A stretch of 6,641 bases of DNA from CAZGSG01 sp964528095. Lineage in GTDB: Bacteria; Bacteroidota; Bacteroidia; Chitinophagales; Chitinophagaceae. The stretch's first letter is position 1; the number at the start of each line of letters is the position of its first letter. The notes under the pieces were generated by a model that searched no databases, was not told where the DNA came from, and saw nothing but the letters and a program-made list of their open reading frames with translations. The stretch covers positions 1 through 6,641 of the forward strand of contig CAZGSG010000330.1 in the NCBI GenBank assembly GCA_964528095.1. The letters run 5' to 3'. Position numbers and translations under genes: made by a program. Below are positions 1 through 6,641 of the stretch, piece by piece.

Positions 1-427
1 CCTGGCCATATGGGTATTTAAACTGTCCTTCATTAGTACCATATGCGCCTATCGTGCTAATGAATGTTCCATTCGCTAGAAATTTCTGTACCCGGTTATT
101 ATTCATGTCGGAAACAAATACGTTTCCTTTCGAATCAATGGCAATGCCATAGGGATAATTGAACTCACCAGCAGCATTTCCCTGTTTACCCCACATCAAT
201 AAAAACTTTCCTGTTGAATCAAATTTCTGCACACGGTGATTATGCTGATCTACTACATATAAGTTTGATTGTTTATCCATAGCGATCATCGTTGGGAACT
301 TTAACTGCCCCGGCGATGATCCAAACGCTCCCCATTTGCCGGATAGTACTGCAACAGGCTGCGCTTGCAGGGAAATGATATTAACCAGTATAAAAAATCC
401 GAGAAGGATACTTATTCTTTTCTTCAT
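1..427 (-). CDS. Exported NHL-repeat beta-propeller protein, C-terminus cut by the window edge
   Basis: The frame opens with ATG at 427 and stays open for 142 codons to the left edge, so the C-terminal part is missing. Residues 1-22 form a signal peptide: a KKR basic start, a hydrophobic stretch, then LQA before Q23, typical of signal peptidase I. Two full repeats follow with a 47-residue period (residues 40-86 and 87-133), and a third begins at 134. Each repeat starts GQ/GE-F/L-x-F/Y-P, continues IA-I/M-D, then a G/S-N-hydrophobic-V-D core, and ends NxRVQKF plus a glycine-rich turn. These are hallmarks of NHL repeats, which fold as beta-propeller blades and usually mediate binding rather than catalysis. 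The start lies 7 bp after the deacetylase stop, so the two are probably co-transcribed. No Shine-Dalgarno is visible. Ligand and role cannot be told. The missing part could hold more blades or another domain. Confidence 0.88.
   Translation of the reverse strand, partial: MKKRISILLGFFILVNIISLQAQPVAVLSGKWGAFGSSPGQLKFPTMIAMDKQSNLYVVDQHNHRVQKFDSTGKFLLMWGKQGNAAGEFNYPYGIAIDSKGNVFVSDMNNNRVQKFLANGTFISTIGAYGTNEGQFKYPYGQ
29..310 (-). repeat. Two tandem 141-bp units encoding NHL blades
   Basis: The two NHL blades (310-170 and 169-29) are also visible as a diverged direct repeat in the DNA. For example, the plus-strand word AATTTCTG occurs at 81 and again at 222, exactly 141 bp apart, each followed by a similar stretch encoding the NxRVQKF motif. 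This is a protein-level repeat, not a mobile or regulatory element. Confidence 0.7.
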
Positions 428-434
428 AAACAAA

Positions 435-1328
435 TTATTTCAGGTTATCAATAACGGTAATAAATTCTTCTATTACCTCTTTGGGCTGTGTGAGATTGCC
501 CATTACATAGTCTCTGCCGAAACCACCATTTTGACTAATGTGTTTATTTAATGCCTCGTATTTGGTTTTGAGATGGTTCTTTACATTTATATGGACATCC
601 GGCCTGCCCCGTCCATTTTTTTGCGCGTCCTTATCCAGCAACCACCCATTCACTGTCATCCATAATTTGCCTACCGGCACCTGGGTTTGCATAGCTTTTT
701 TAAAAGCCAGGTAGATCATGTAGGCTGTATTACCATGATCCATTTTTTCACCTCCCAACGTATGCGTGATCACGATCTCCGGTTGATACTTTTTTAATAG
801 TTCATACACAAGGTCCACGTCTTCGTCTGTGTATGTGGCAACAGGTATAAGCTGGCGTCCCGGAGGATCAAATGCGTCGTACTCAGGAGTACCGTAATAC
901 ACCATCTTTCTACCGATGAAAAAAGTAGGCTCTTTAAAATTCAGGAATATAGGTGTAGCCGGGTAAACAGCTGCCGCGGCCCGCGCTTCTTCCTCCCTGA
1001 TCTGGCTGGTCTCCAAAGCATCTACCCGGTATTTATGCGGTGAAGAGGAGACGGTGAAATTAGGTCCCGCATCATACCAGGGTGTTCTTTCGAGGTTACA
1101 CCCATCGAGATTGTTAATAGCACACACATAGATACCCTCATAACCTTCTGCTACATATTTAGCAAGTGTGCCTCCGGCTATTTCATCTGCATCATCTGCA
1201 TGTGCTCCGAATATCATAATACATTTCCGGGGCCTGGCAGGTTGCTGGGCCATCATATCGTTTGCCTGGCACAGCAGGACAAACACGATCAATATGCATT
1301 TTTTGCATGAAGTGAAAGAAATTCGCAT
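435..1328 (-). CDS. Exported PIG-L/LmbE-family N-acetyl-sugar deacetylase
   Basis: This is a 297-residue protein of the PIG-L superfamily, zinc-dependent enzymes that remove N-acetyl groups from amino sugars such as GlcNAc conjugates. The N-terminal motif GAHADDADE (residues 41-49) matches the family AHPDDxE signature, giving H43 and D46 as probable zinc ligands and D45 as probable general base. The usual proline is alanine here. A conserved REEEARAA helix follows at 111-118, and THTLGGEKMDHGNT (188-201) supplies the third zinc ligand, probably H198. Residues 1-27 read as a signal peptide (hydrophobic 12-20, ending MMA before QQ), so it should act in the periplasm or outside the cell. The start is ATG at 1328. 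A 21-codon extension to 1391 would begin with TTG and bury the signal peptide. It lies 67 bp after the GH28-like gene and 7 bp before the NHL gene. The actual substrate is unknown. Confidence 0.88.
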   Translation of the reverse strand: MRISFTSCKKCILIVFVLLCQANDMMAQQPARPRKCIMIFGAHADDADEIAGGTLAKYVAEGYEGIYVCAINNLDGCNLERTPWYDAGPNFTVSSSPHKYRVDALETSQIREEEARAAAAVYPATPIFLNFKEPTFFIGRKMVYYGTPEYDAFDPPGRQLIPVATYTDEDVDLVYELLKKYQPEIVITHTLGGEKMDHGNTAYMIYLAFKKAMQTQVPVGKLWMTVNGWLLDKDAQKNGRGRPDVHINVKNHLKTKYEALNKHISQNGGFGRDYVMGNLTQPKEVIEEFITVIDNLK

Positions 1329-1395
1329 AGCGCTATTGAGTTTAATAATGAATGGCAATGATCTTTCAAGGATACTAAGGAATCGGATCAAGCAG

Positions 1396-3285
1396 TTAAT
1401 CTGTAAATCCTATATCCTGTTCGCGTATATATGCGCGGTTGAACCGCAGGCCTCTCCCATCACCCATCCCGCTGATCTCTATATCAGTTAGCTGACCATT
1501 CCCCTGTTTCAATAAAGTGATGGGAGCCCACCCCCATTCGTTCCAGCTGACCCAAAACTCCTGGGTAATGCCGCTATACTTCACCTGTATTTTTTGAGGC
1601 TTGCCGGATTGGTTCAATACCAGCAGGCATAATTGCGCAGAACCAGCCGATGGTATCTTCAACCTGAATGAATAATTTCCTTTTCCCAGGTCATAAGCTG
1701 GCATCTGCTGTATACTATCGCTTTTCGTAATTACAAACCTGGAAGGGCTATCAAAATCTTCAAATGAAGTGGCATCAGGTAAAAAAGAAACGGTTTTCGT
1801 TTCAAGCTGGCCGGGCTGCAACCTGTTATTCAGCAATTGAAGCCCCGCTACTGTAGCTGTTTCCGTTTGCACCAATGCGGCACTTTTAGCAAACGTCTGG
1901 CTTTGTGCTATGGAAATATTATCCGCATTTCGCAGGTAAATCATCGGAGACTGGTTAATTGCCGTTGTTTTTACACCGGAAAGAGAAGCATTGCTGACAC
2001 GATCCAATACAATTGCAGCTCTGCCATCTTCATCTGCTGCATACATTGTCAGGTTTTGGAGATGCAGATTCTCTACGCTCCGGCAATAAAGGCCATATGC
2101 CGGCAGTCCGCTAAACATCACGGCAGCAGGATAATCAAACTCCTGGAAAGGAACCTGGTTATAAGGCAATGCCTCCTGCTTCTCCTGGTAGCGCACAGTA
2201 TAATTCGTTACTGTTATATCACTGATCTTTTTATTATGCAATCCTATAATACTGGACGGCAATTTTGCATTGACTGCAGAAATGTTATTGAGTTGAATAT
2301 CTCTTGCTTCATTGATCGCAGTAATATACTGCCCCGGCTTATACGGTCTTGCACGTATACCCAGCCTGATAAAAAATGGTGTCGCCACATTATCCATCGT
2401 TATATTATTCAGCAAAACATGCTGCATCATACCTCCATCCACTGTCATGAGTTCAATACCGGCGTGTGTGCTGATATCCCTGATCACACAATTACTTACT
2501 GTAATATTTTTGAATCCACCGTTTGACTCAGTACCTGTTTTTATAGCGGATCCGCCGATATTCCTGAATAAACAATTGCTGATCGCGATATCCTGGCAAA
2601 GCGTATCATTGGTTGCCTTCATCACGATGGCATCGTCTGTTGTAGAAAACCTGGAATTGGCTACTGTTACTCTTTCACAGGCATCAATATCTAACCCATC
2701 CCGGTTGCCTTCTCCATGGTTTTCAAGCACCACACCATCTATATTCACGTCTTTACAACCTAAAAGATGCAAGGTCCAGTTGGCAGCTTCCAACAAGCGC
2801 ACACCGCGGATTGTTATGTTATTGCAACTGACCAACCGGATCATGTATGGTCGCAGGTTTTGTGGTCTTACTTCCTGGAAATGTTCAAGACCATTACCAT
2901 GAATAGTACCAGACCCTGTGATGGCGATATTGCTGGCGTCTTCGGCAAAAATCATAAAGTATTTTGCATACAGGTCTTTTGTACGGGAATGCAATTTTTG
3001 AACCACCGCTATATAATCCCTGTAATCGGCACTGCCCAATAGCACAGCGCCATGTTGCAAATGCAATTCCACATTATCTTTCAGGATAAGCGTTCCGATC
3101 CTGTACGTGCCGGCGGGCACTTCCACCGTACCGCCTTTAGCAGTATATGCTTTGTCGATGGCTTGCTGGATCGCACGCGTATCAAGACTACGACCATCCG
3201 CTTTAGCTCCAAAAGTCTTTACATTATATTGTGCCTGTAAACTATTGCAAAGTAAAAAAGGTAAAAAAAGAAAAAACAGTTTCAT
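1396..3285 (-). CDS. Exported GH28-like (polygalacturonase-type) parallel beta-helix protein
   Basis: The protein has 629 residues, with a signal peptide at 1-18 (MKLFF start, LQA before Q). Residues 20-65 carry the pectate-lyase-superfamily opening: FGAKADG, DTxAIQQAID, then GGTVEVPAGTY. From about 115 to 480 there are repeated short beta-strand coils of the type NITIRG, DIAISNC and NITVSNC, typical of a right-handed beta-helix. The GH28 acid residues are in place: NRDGLDID (D196) and TTDDA (D217, D218), with the same 21-residue spacing between first and second Asp as in fungal polygalacturonases. The family's GHG and RIK motifs are not seen where expected (GGSAIKT at 244-250 and GIELMT at 276-281). 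Residues from about 500 form an extra C-terminal region. The start is ATG at 3285, 19 bp after the GH123-like stop. A GTG at 3315 would overlap that gene and precede the signal peptide. A hydrolase on uronate-containing or rhamnogalacturonan-like glycans is likely; the exact bond is unknown. Confidence 0.85.
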   Translation of the reverse strand: MKLFFLFLPFLLCNSLQAQYNVKTFGAKADGRSLDTRAIQQAIDKAYTAKGGTVEVPAGTYRIGTLILKDNVELHLQHGAVLLGSADYRDYIAVVQKLHSRTKDLYAKYFMIFAEDASNIAITGSGTIHGNGLEHFQEVRPQNLRPYMIRLVSCNNITIRGVRLLEAANWTLHLLGCKDVNIDGVVLENHGEGNRDGLDIDACERVTVANSRFSTTDDAIVMKATNDTLCQDIAISNCLFRNIGGSAIKTGTESNGGFKNITVSNCVIRDISTHAGIELMTVDGGMMQHVLLNNITMDNVATPFFIRLGIRARPYKPGQYITAINEARDIQLNNISAVNAKLPSSIIGLHNKKISDITVTNYTVRYQEKQEALPYNQVPFQEFDYPAAVMFSGLPAYGLYCRSVENLHLQNLTMYAADEDGRAAIVLDRVSNASLSGVKTTAINQSPMIYLRNADNISIAQSQTFAKSAALVQTETATVAGLQLLNNRLQPGQLETKTVSFLPDATSFEDFDSPSRFVITKSDSIQQMPAYDLGKGNYSFRLKIPSAGSAQLCLLVLNQSGKPQKIQVKYSGITQEFWVSWNEWGWAPITLLKQGNGQLTDIEISGMGDGRGLRFNRAYIREQDIGFTD

Positions 3286-3304
3286 CCGGAATAATTTTGA
3301 TTGA

Positions 3305-5068
3305 TCACAATGCACTTAATTCAAGCAGGGCCTTTTTACCTTTTTTAAGCATATCGGCAGCAGGCATTGTTTTCAACTTACTCAGCTGAAATTCCGCTAA
3401 TACATTATCCAGTTTCTGAATGGCTGTTTTTTTACCCTTCGCTGTAAACTCTTCGCGCAGTATCCTGATCTTCTCAAAATCCTGTATACCTTCTACCAGT
3501 TTTTCAAACCGGATCGATGTACGTGGGCCCGGGTAGAACTGGAACAATTCTCCCGCAGGATAACGGCGCCAGCGACTATCGAGCAAAGGATTTGCTACCC
3601 AGGTATTGTATGCCCAGAATAAATAACCTGTCAATCCTTTTGCTGCTGCATGCCAGGCCAGCCAGGCGTTTTCAGCAGGTGGAGAAACCGTATAACTATT
3701 CGGATATTCCTCCACACAGGCTGTATAAAACGTAGTTGGTTTTCCTTCTTTTTTTCGTTGTTCAAGAATGGGCTTATCAAAACTCAGGTAAGAAGCCAGG
3801 CAATAATCATAGATATCATTGGCGATCTCCGGGTGATAACTGTCCCCTGCCAATGCGATCCTCCAGGCAGGATCAATTTCTTTAAGCAATGTTATCACCG
3901 CCTGCATACTTTCTACAGGCCGTTCATCCATGGCAATAGCTGTTTTTCCAAACCAGCCTTTTGTTTTGAGAAATTGTGTGAACTGGGTCAGCATCGGTTT
4001 CCAAAACGCGCTATATTCGGATGACCCGGGTTTTAGCGTATCTGTTTTATTTTTACCAGATGCTTCATCATAATAAATAAACCCCAGGTCCCAGGTGATC
4101 ATCGTATAACAGTTGATGCGTTGCGTAATGCCGCAATCCATCATAAACGATACGTATTTTTCAAACATGCTGAAATCATAGCTCCAGCTACCATCTTTCT
4201 TCTTTGTCCATTTCACCAATGTAGGATCATCAAAATGCACATGATCAAGGCCCCAGGGCTGTTCAATGATATTAGCAGAAATCACTTTCTGACCTGCATT
4301 GGCCAGGTAAGTAAAATATTGTTTCATCAGGCTGAAATGTTCATCACTCCAAAGCGCCACATTATGTATCCGCGCGATAGGCGCCGGGTATTGCCAGATA
4401 TCGAAATCATATTTCCATTCGGTAGGTGGAGGTAATACACGGTCCAGGATGTTCAACGTAAAATTCAATACAAAAGCTTTTCCCGCATTAACAGTTACCG
4501 TGCCTGTATATTTTCCAGCCGGAATATCCCTGGGCACTTCAACACTTACCCATACAGGCTGAACGGTATTGGCGGCCACAGCTATTTCGTCAACGATATC
4601 AATCGGATCTTCTACCAGCAATGAATCATGATGCGAGGAAGATTCCTGGGAACAACCTTCCCTGAATTTATCGGCAAGGGTATAACGTACAAAACGGGCT
4701 TTGATATGATTGGATGAAATAAGCTGTCCATTACTTGCTTTCAGATCTGATGATTGCAGTCGCACAGCGGAAATACTTTTCTTTGCCCAAACCAGAAGCT
4801 GTGTATGGATTTTTTCTCCCCGCCAGGCGCTTGCCGTCCATTGTGTTTGTTGTATAATTTTCGGTACCTGTTCTTTTGGATAGCGGATATTATCACTTGC
4901 ATAGCTAACCATCACATCCCTGGTTAATTTAGCCCAGGCAGCTTTATCTGTTTTTTTAGGATTCGGCAGTTCCTGGTAAGCCTGTTGACCCGGCTTACTG
5001 TAACTAAGATCCTGGGCCAGCACGCCAGATGCAAAAAAGAAAGCAAGCAGAATAGTGATACATTTCAT
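3305..5068 (-). CDS. Exported GH123/DUF4091 glycosidase-like protein
   Basis: This 587-residue protein starts at ATG 5068, with a signal peptide at 1-18 (ITILLAFFF core, VLA before Q). Residues about 75-210 look like the N-terminal beta-sandwich of GH123 proteins, including VWVSVEVPRDIPAGKYTG. Residues about 220-500 fit the TIM-barrel catalytic region, with the adjacent acid pair D381-E382 in AMDERP. In characterised GH123 beta-N-acetylgalactosaminidases an Asp-Glu pair does substrate-assisted catalysis, the Asp orienting the 2-acetamido group and the Glu acting as acid/base. Residues about 480-540 hold the DUF4091 signature: GYLFWAYNTW, DSRWRRYPAGE, YPGP, SIRFEKLVEGIQDFEKIR. A helical tail follows. 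Family and length fit well. DUF4091 proteins are mostly uncharacterised, so activity on N-acetylgalactosamine is inference. It is the first gene of the apparent four-gene operon, preceded by 185 non-coding bp and followed by the GH28-like gene after 19 bp. Confidence 0.87.
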   Translation of the reverse strand: MKCITILLAFFFASGVLAQDLSYSKPGQQAYQELPNPKKTDKAAWAKLTRDVMVSYASDNIRYPKEQVPKIIQQTQWTASAWRGEKIHTQLLVWAKKSISAVRLQSSDLKASNGQLISSNHIKARFVRYTLADKFREGCSQESSSHHDSLLVEDPIDIVDEIAVAANTVQPVWVSVEVPRDIPAGKYTGTVTVNAGKAFVLNFTLNILDRVLPPPTEWKYDFDIWQYPAPIARIHNVALWSDEHFSLMKQYFTYLANAGQKVISANIIEQPWGLDHVHFDDPTLVKWTKKKDGSWSYDFSMFEKYVSFMMDCGITQRINCYTMITWDLGFIYYDEASGKNKTDTLKPGSSEYSAFWKPMLTQFTQFLKTKGWFGKTAIAMDERPVESMQAVITLLKEIDPAWRIALAGDSYHPEIANDIYDYCLASYLSFDKPILEQRKKEGKPTTFYTACVEEYPNSYTVSPPAENAWLAWHAAAKGLTGYLFWAYNTWVANPLLDSRWRRYPAGELFQFYPGPRTSIRFEKLVEGIQDFEKIRILREEFTAKGKKTAIQKLDNVLAEFQLSKLKTMPAADMLKKGKKALLELSAL

Positions 5069-5095
5069 GTCGGAAGTTTTTCTGTAACCTTTACT

Positions 5096-5165
5096 TATAC
5101 TGTCAGGATTAAAAATATAAATTGATCCCGCTTATACTTCTGCTTATCCATTGACTTTGTATACT
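5096..5165 (-). repeat. Three AGTATA direct-repeat words upstream of the GH123-like gene
   Basis: Read on the minus strand, AGTATAC begins at 5165 and AGTATAAG begins at 5138 and 5101. The last two share eight bases and lie 37 bp apart; the first is 27 bp upstream of the second. They could be binding sites for a regulator, but such AT-rich words can recur by chance. Confidence 0.3.
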
Positions 5166-5191
5166 TTTTTTACAACACCCATTGAACAAAT

Positions 5192-5215
5192 CGGTCCTGG
5201 ATTACTTAATGACCG
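5192..5215. repeat. Short interrupted inverted repeat
   Basis: The arms CGGTC (5192-5196) and GACCG (5211-5215) are perfectly complementary, and inside them ATTA (5201-5204) can pair with TAAT (5207-5210), leaving a CTGG bulge on one side. It lies 39 bp past the peroxidase stop. No U-rich tract follows on the minus strand, so it is not a typical intrinsic terminator. It could be a weak hairpin or an operator. Confidence 0.3.
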
Positions 5216-5253
5216 CAAGGTACATATGCCAAACCCAGGGCTTTATTATTTTT

Positions 5254-6641
5254 TTATTTTACAGGCGGCGCGTCTGTCAGTGCATGAAGGAAAGCAATAA
5301 TGCTTTTGACTTCTGTTTTGTCCAGGTTCAAGGGCCCGGGAGACAATGTCTGGTGCGCCACCGGCAGACCCATTCCTTCACCTCCTCCTCTATTATAAAA
5401 TTCAAGCACCGATTCCAGGTCAGGAAAAGCTCCATTATGCATATAGGGAGCCGTTTGAGCTACATTTCTCAAGCCGGGCGTTTTAAATGAACGCAAATAA
5501 AACTCAATCGGGTAGGTTGTATAACGTCCGCTATCTGCATCCAGCCTGGGATTGGTAAAGCAGGTATCGCTCGTGGTACCAATCACTTCCATTACCGTAC
5601 GATCGTATAATGGCGGGGGAAGGCCCTTAAATAACGGCGCCGTATGACAGGTGCCGCAAAGCGCTTTTCCCATAAAAAGATTGAACCCTTTTACCTGTTC
5701 TTTATTCAATGCTTTTTTATCTCCGTTTATATACCTGTCAAAAGGAGAATCAAAAGCTGCGAGTGTTTTTAAAAAAGCGGCAATAGCTGATGAAACATGG
5801 CGAATACTGATCAGGCTGTCCTTTTTTTGTTTGAGAATTGTTTTCTCAAATTCACTACGATAAAAAGAGTTCTTATTTAACCACGCAGTAATACTATCAT
5901 AATTTCCATTCATTTCAATGGGATTCTTTAATACATCCATCACCTGTTCTTGCAGGCTTTTTACCCGGCCATCCCAGAACTGGGAATATTGAAAAGCCGA
6001 ATAAAGCAGGGTGGGCGCATTGCGGGCTACCATTGAATGTCCATCCAGGGCAATGCTCTTCGCCAAGCCATCAGTAAAATATTTCTCTGGCAGATGGCAA
6101 CTGGCGCAGTTCCGGTTTGTATTACCAGAAAGCGCTTTTTCAAAAAACAGTTTTTTGCCAAGCGTTGCAAGACCGGGATCTACTGAAAGACGGGAATTGA
6201 TATTGATCGATTGGGGATCGAAAATAGTAGCCGCGGCATAGTTCAACGTGCTGGTGGTATTTATTTCCAAACCTGCATTCCTGATCAGCTGGGAAACACA
6301 TCGCTGTAAGGGCAGCCCTGCTTCTGTTAAAAAATCCATCCTGTCGAACGTATCAAAACCTGTTGAAGAACCGGTCATCTCAATGGCTTTATCAATATAC
6401 AGTCGCACACTATCCGACTCCCTTGTTTTTATTTCCAGGTAAGGCAATAGTACTTCCCTGATGGCTCTCAGTGTGTGACTGGCTTCTGTAATTCCCGTTT
6501 TCAATTCCGGCGCGTCAAAACCCGCGATACCGAGTGTGGTCAGACTGATCAGCTCAAGCCGTATACTTTCAAGGATACGCGCGTCGTCAACAGGTAAATT
6601 GTATAAAAGCGCATGGATGTCTTTAGATGATTCGTGCACCA
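5254..6641 (-). CDS. Di-haem cytochrome c peroxidase (CcpA/MauG superfamily), N-terminus cut by the window edge
   Basis: The frame is open to the right edge, giving 461 visible residues numbered from a GTG codon at 6639 that is probably internal. The true start and any export signal lie outside. Two c-type haem sites are clear: CASCH at 178-182 and CGTCH at 328-332. Around them are family hallmarks: LGKKLFFEKALSGN (160-173), FTDG after haem 1, ARNAPTL, FWDGRV (221-226), and a C-terminal TPGLRNVAQTAPYMHNG (387-403), where M400 is a candidate axial ligand, then LESVLEFYNRGG. Such proteins reduce hydrogen peroxide in the periplasm with electrons from small cytochromes, or oxidise other substrates as MauG does. 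Residues 1 to about 140 are an additional mostly helical region with TLGIAGFDAPELKTGI, not part of the two-haem core. The gene points the same way as the glycan genes but is 185 bp upstream of them, so it may be a separate transcription unit. Confidence 0.92.
   Translation of the reverse strand, partial: VHESSKDIHALLYNLPVDDARILESIRLELISLTTLGIAGFDAPELKTGITEASHTLRAIREVLLPYLEIKTRESDSVRLYIDKAIEMTGSSTGFDTFDRMDFLTEAGLPLQRCVSQLIRNAGLEINTTSTLNYAAATIFDPQSININSRLSVDPGLATLGKKLFFEKALSGNTNRNCASCHLPEKYFTDGLAKSIALDGHSMVARNAPTLLYSAFQYSQFWDGRVKSLQEQVMDVLKNPIEMNGNYDSITAWLNKNSFYRSEFEKTILKQKKDSLISIRHVSSAIAAFLKTLAAFDSPFDRYINGDKKALNKEQVKGFNLFMGKALCGTCHTAPLFKGLPPPLYDRTVMEVIGTTSDTCFTNPRLDADSGRYTTYPIEFYLRSFKTPGLRNVAQTAPYMHNGAFPDLESVLEFYNRGGGEGMGLPVAHQTLSPGPLNLDKTEVKSIIAFLHALTDAPPVK

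Larger units (their letters stand above)
5069..5253 (-). promoter_or_regulatory. Intergenic region, probable promoter of the glycan-processing operon
   Basis: This 185-bp gap between the peroxidase stop and the GH123-like start is the only sizeable non-coding stretch, so the operon promoter most likely lies here. On the minus strand it is AT-rich, and TATATTTT at 5119-5112 resembles the Bacteroidota -7 element (TAnnTTTG) with the last base wrong. No TTTG -33 partner is seen at the right distance, so I do not assign a promoter position. The word AGTATA occurs three times (5165-5160, 5138-5133, 5101-5096). No convincing coding sequence is present; two minus-strand frames of 12 and 18 codons were seen and not called. 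Confidence 0.4.

Noticed and set aside
1329..1395. Possible hairpin (TGATC and GATCA arms) between the GH28-like gene and the deacetylase
   Set aside because: Five-bp arms with a loop of more than 20 bases and no U tract; expected by chance and not a terminator.
1837..2902. Long plus-strand open frames opposite the GH28-like gene
   Set aside because: They are Cys/His/Ile-rich translations without family features, lying antisense to a clearly coding gene with recognisable motifs.
3305..5068. GH123-like protein as a lipoprotein because of the Cys at residue 3
   Set aside because: The Cys precedes the hydrophobic core, so there is no lipobox; the VLA-Q site fits signal peptidase I.
5095..5151. 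Minus-strand frame of 18 codons (MDKQKYKRDQ, then a hydrophobic tail) in the intergenic region
   Set aside because: Too short, with no recognisable family or ribosome-binding signal. It overlaps the likely promoter region and another tiny frame at 5144-5182. A leader peptide cannot be excluded but is not supported.
5192..5253. Intrinsic terminator for the peroxidase gene
   Set aside because: The only hairpin candidate (5192-5215) has a short interrupted stem and no T run after it on the minus strand.

Overview
The window looks like part of a Bacteroidota chromosome, most likely a Chitinophagaceae-type polysaccharide degrader. The reasons are the protein families present, the lack of Shine-Dalgarno sequences in front of any visible start, and the dense run of exported carbohydrate-active enzymes. 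This lineage call rests on sequence style alone, with no marker gene. All five recognisable genes lie on the minus strand, so transcription runs right to left.

Layout in order of transcription: (1) 6641-5254, a di-haem cytochrome c peroxidase (CcpA/MauG superfamily) whose N-terminus is off the right edge. (2) 5253-5069, a 185-bp intergenic region, the only sizeable non-coding gap. It is the likely promoter region for what follows and contains three AGTATA words and a small inverted repeat. (3) 5068-3305, an exported GH123/DUF4091 glycosidase-like protein with the Asp-Glu pair. (4) 3285-1396, an exported GH28-like right-handed beta-helix protein with a C-terminal extension. (5) 1328-435, an exported PIG-L/LmbE-family deacetylase. 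(6) 427-1, an exported NHL-repeat beta-propeller protein, cut by the left edge.

Genes 3 to 6 are separated by only 19, 67 and 7 bp and all begin with an export signal, so they are probably one operon. Together they look like a small extracytoplasmic glycan-processing cassette. The GH123 family is known for beta-N-acetylgalactosaminidase activity, GH28 mostly cleaves galacturonic-acid-containing polymers, and PIG-L proteins remove N-acetyl groups from amino sugars. A substrate containing N-acetylhexosamine and possibly uronic acid is therefore a reasonable guess, but it is inference. No SusC/SusD pair, sensor or sigma factor is visible here. The peroxidase may be an unrelated upstream neighbour.

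Two start sites were set downstream of the longest possible reading frame (1328 and 3285). The longer frames begin with TTG or GTG and would bury the signal peptide. No RNA gene, CRISPR array, insertion sequence or convincing intrinsic terminator was seen.
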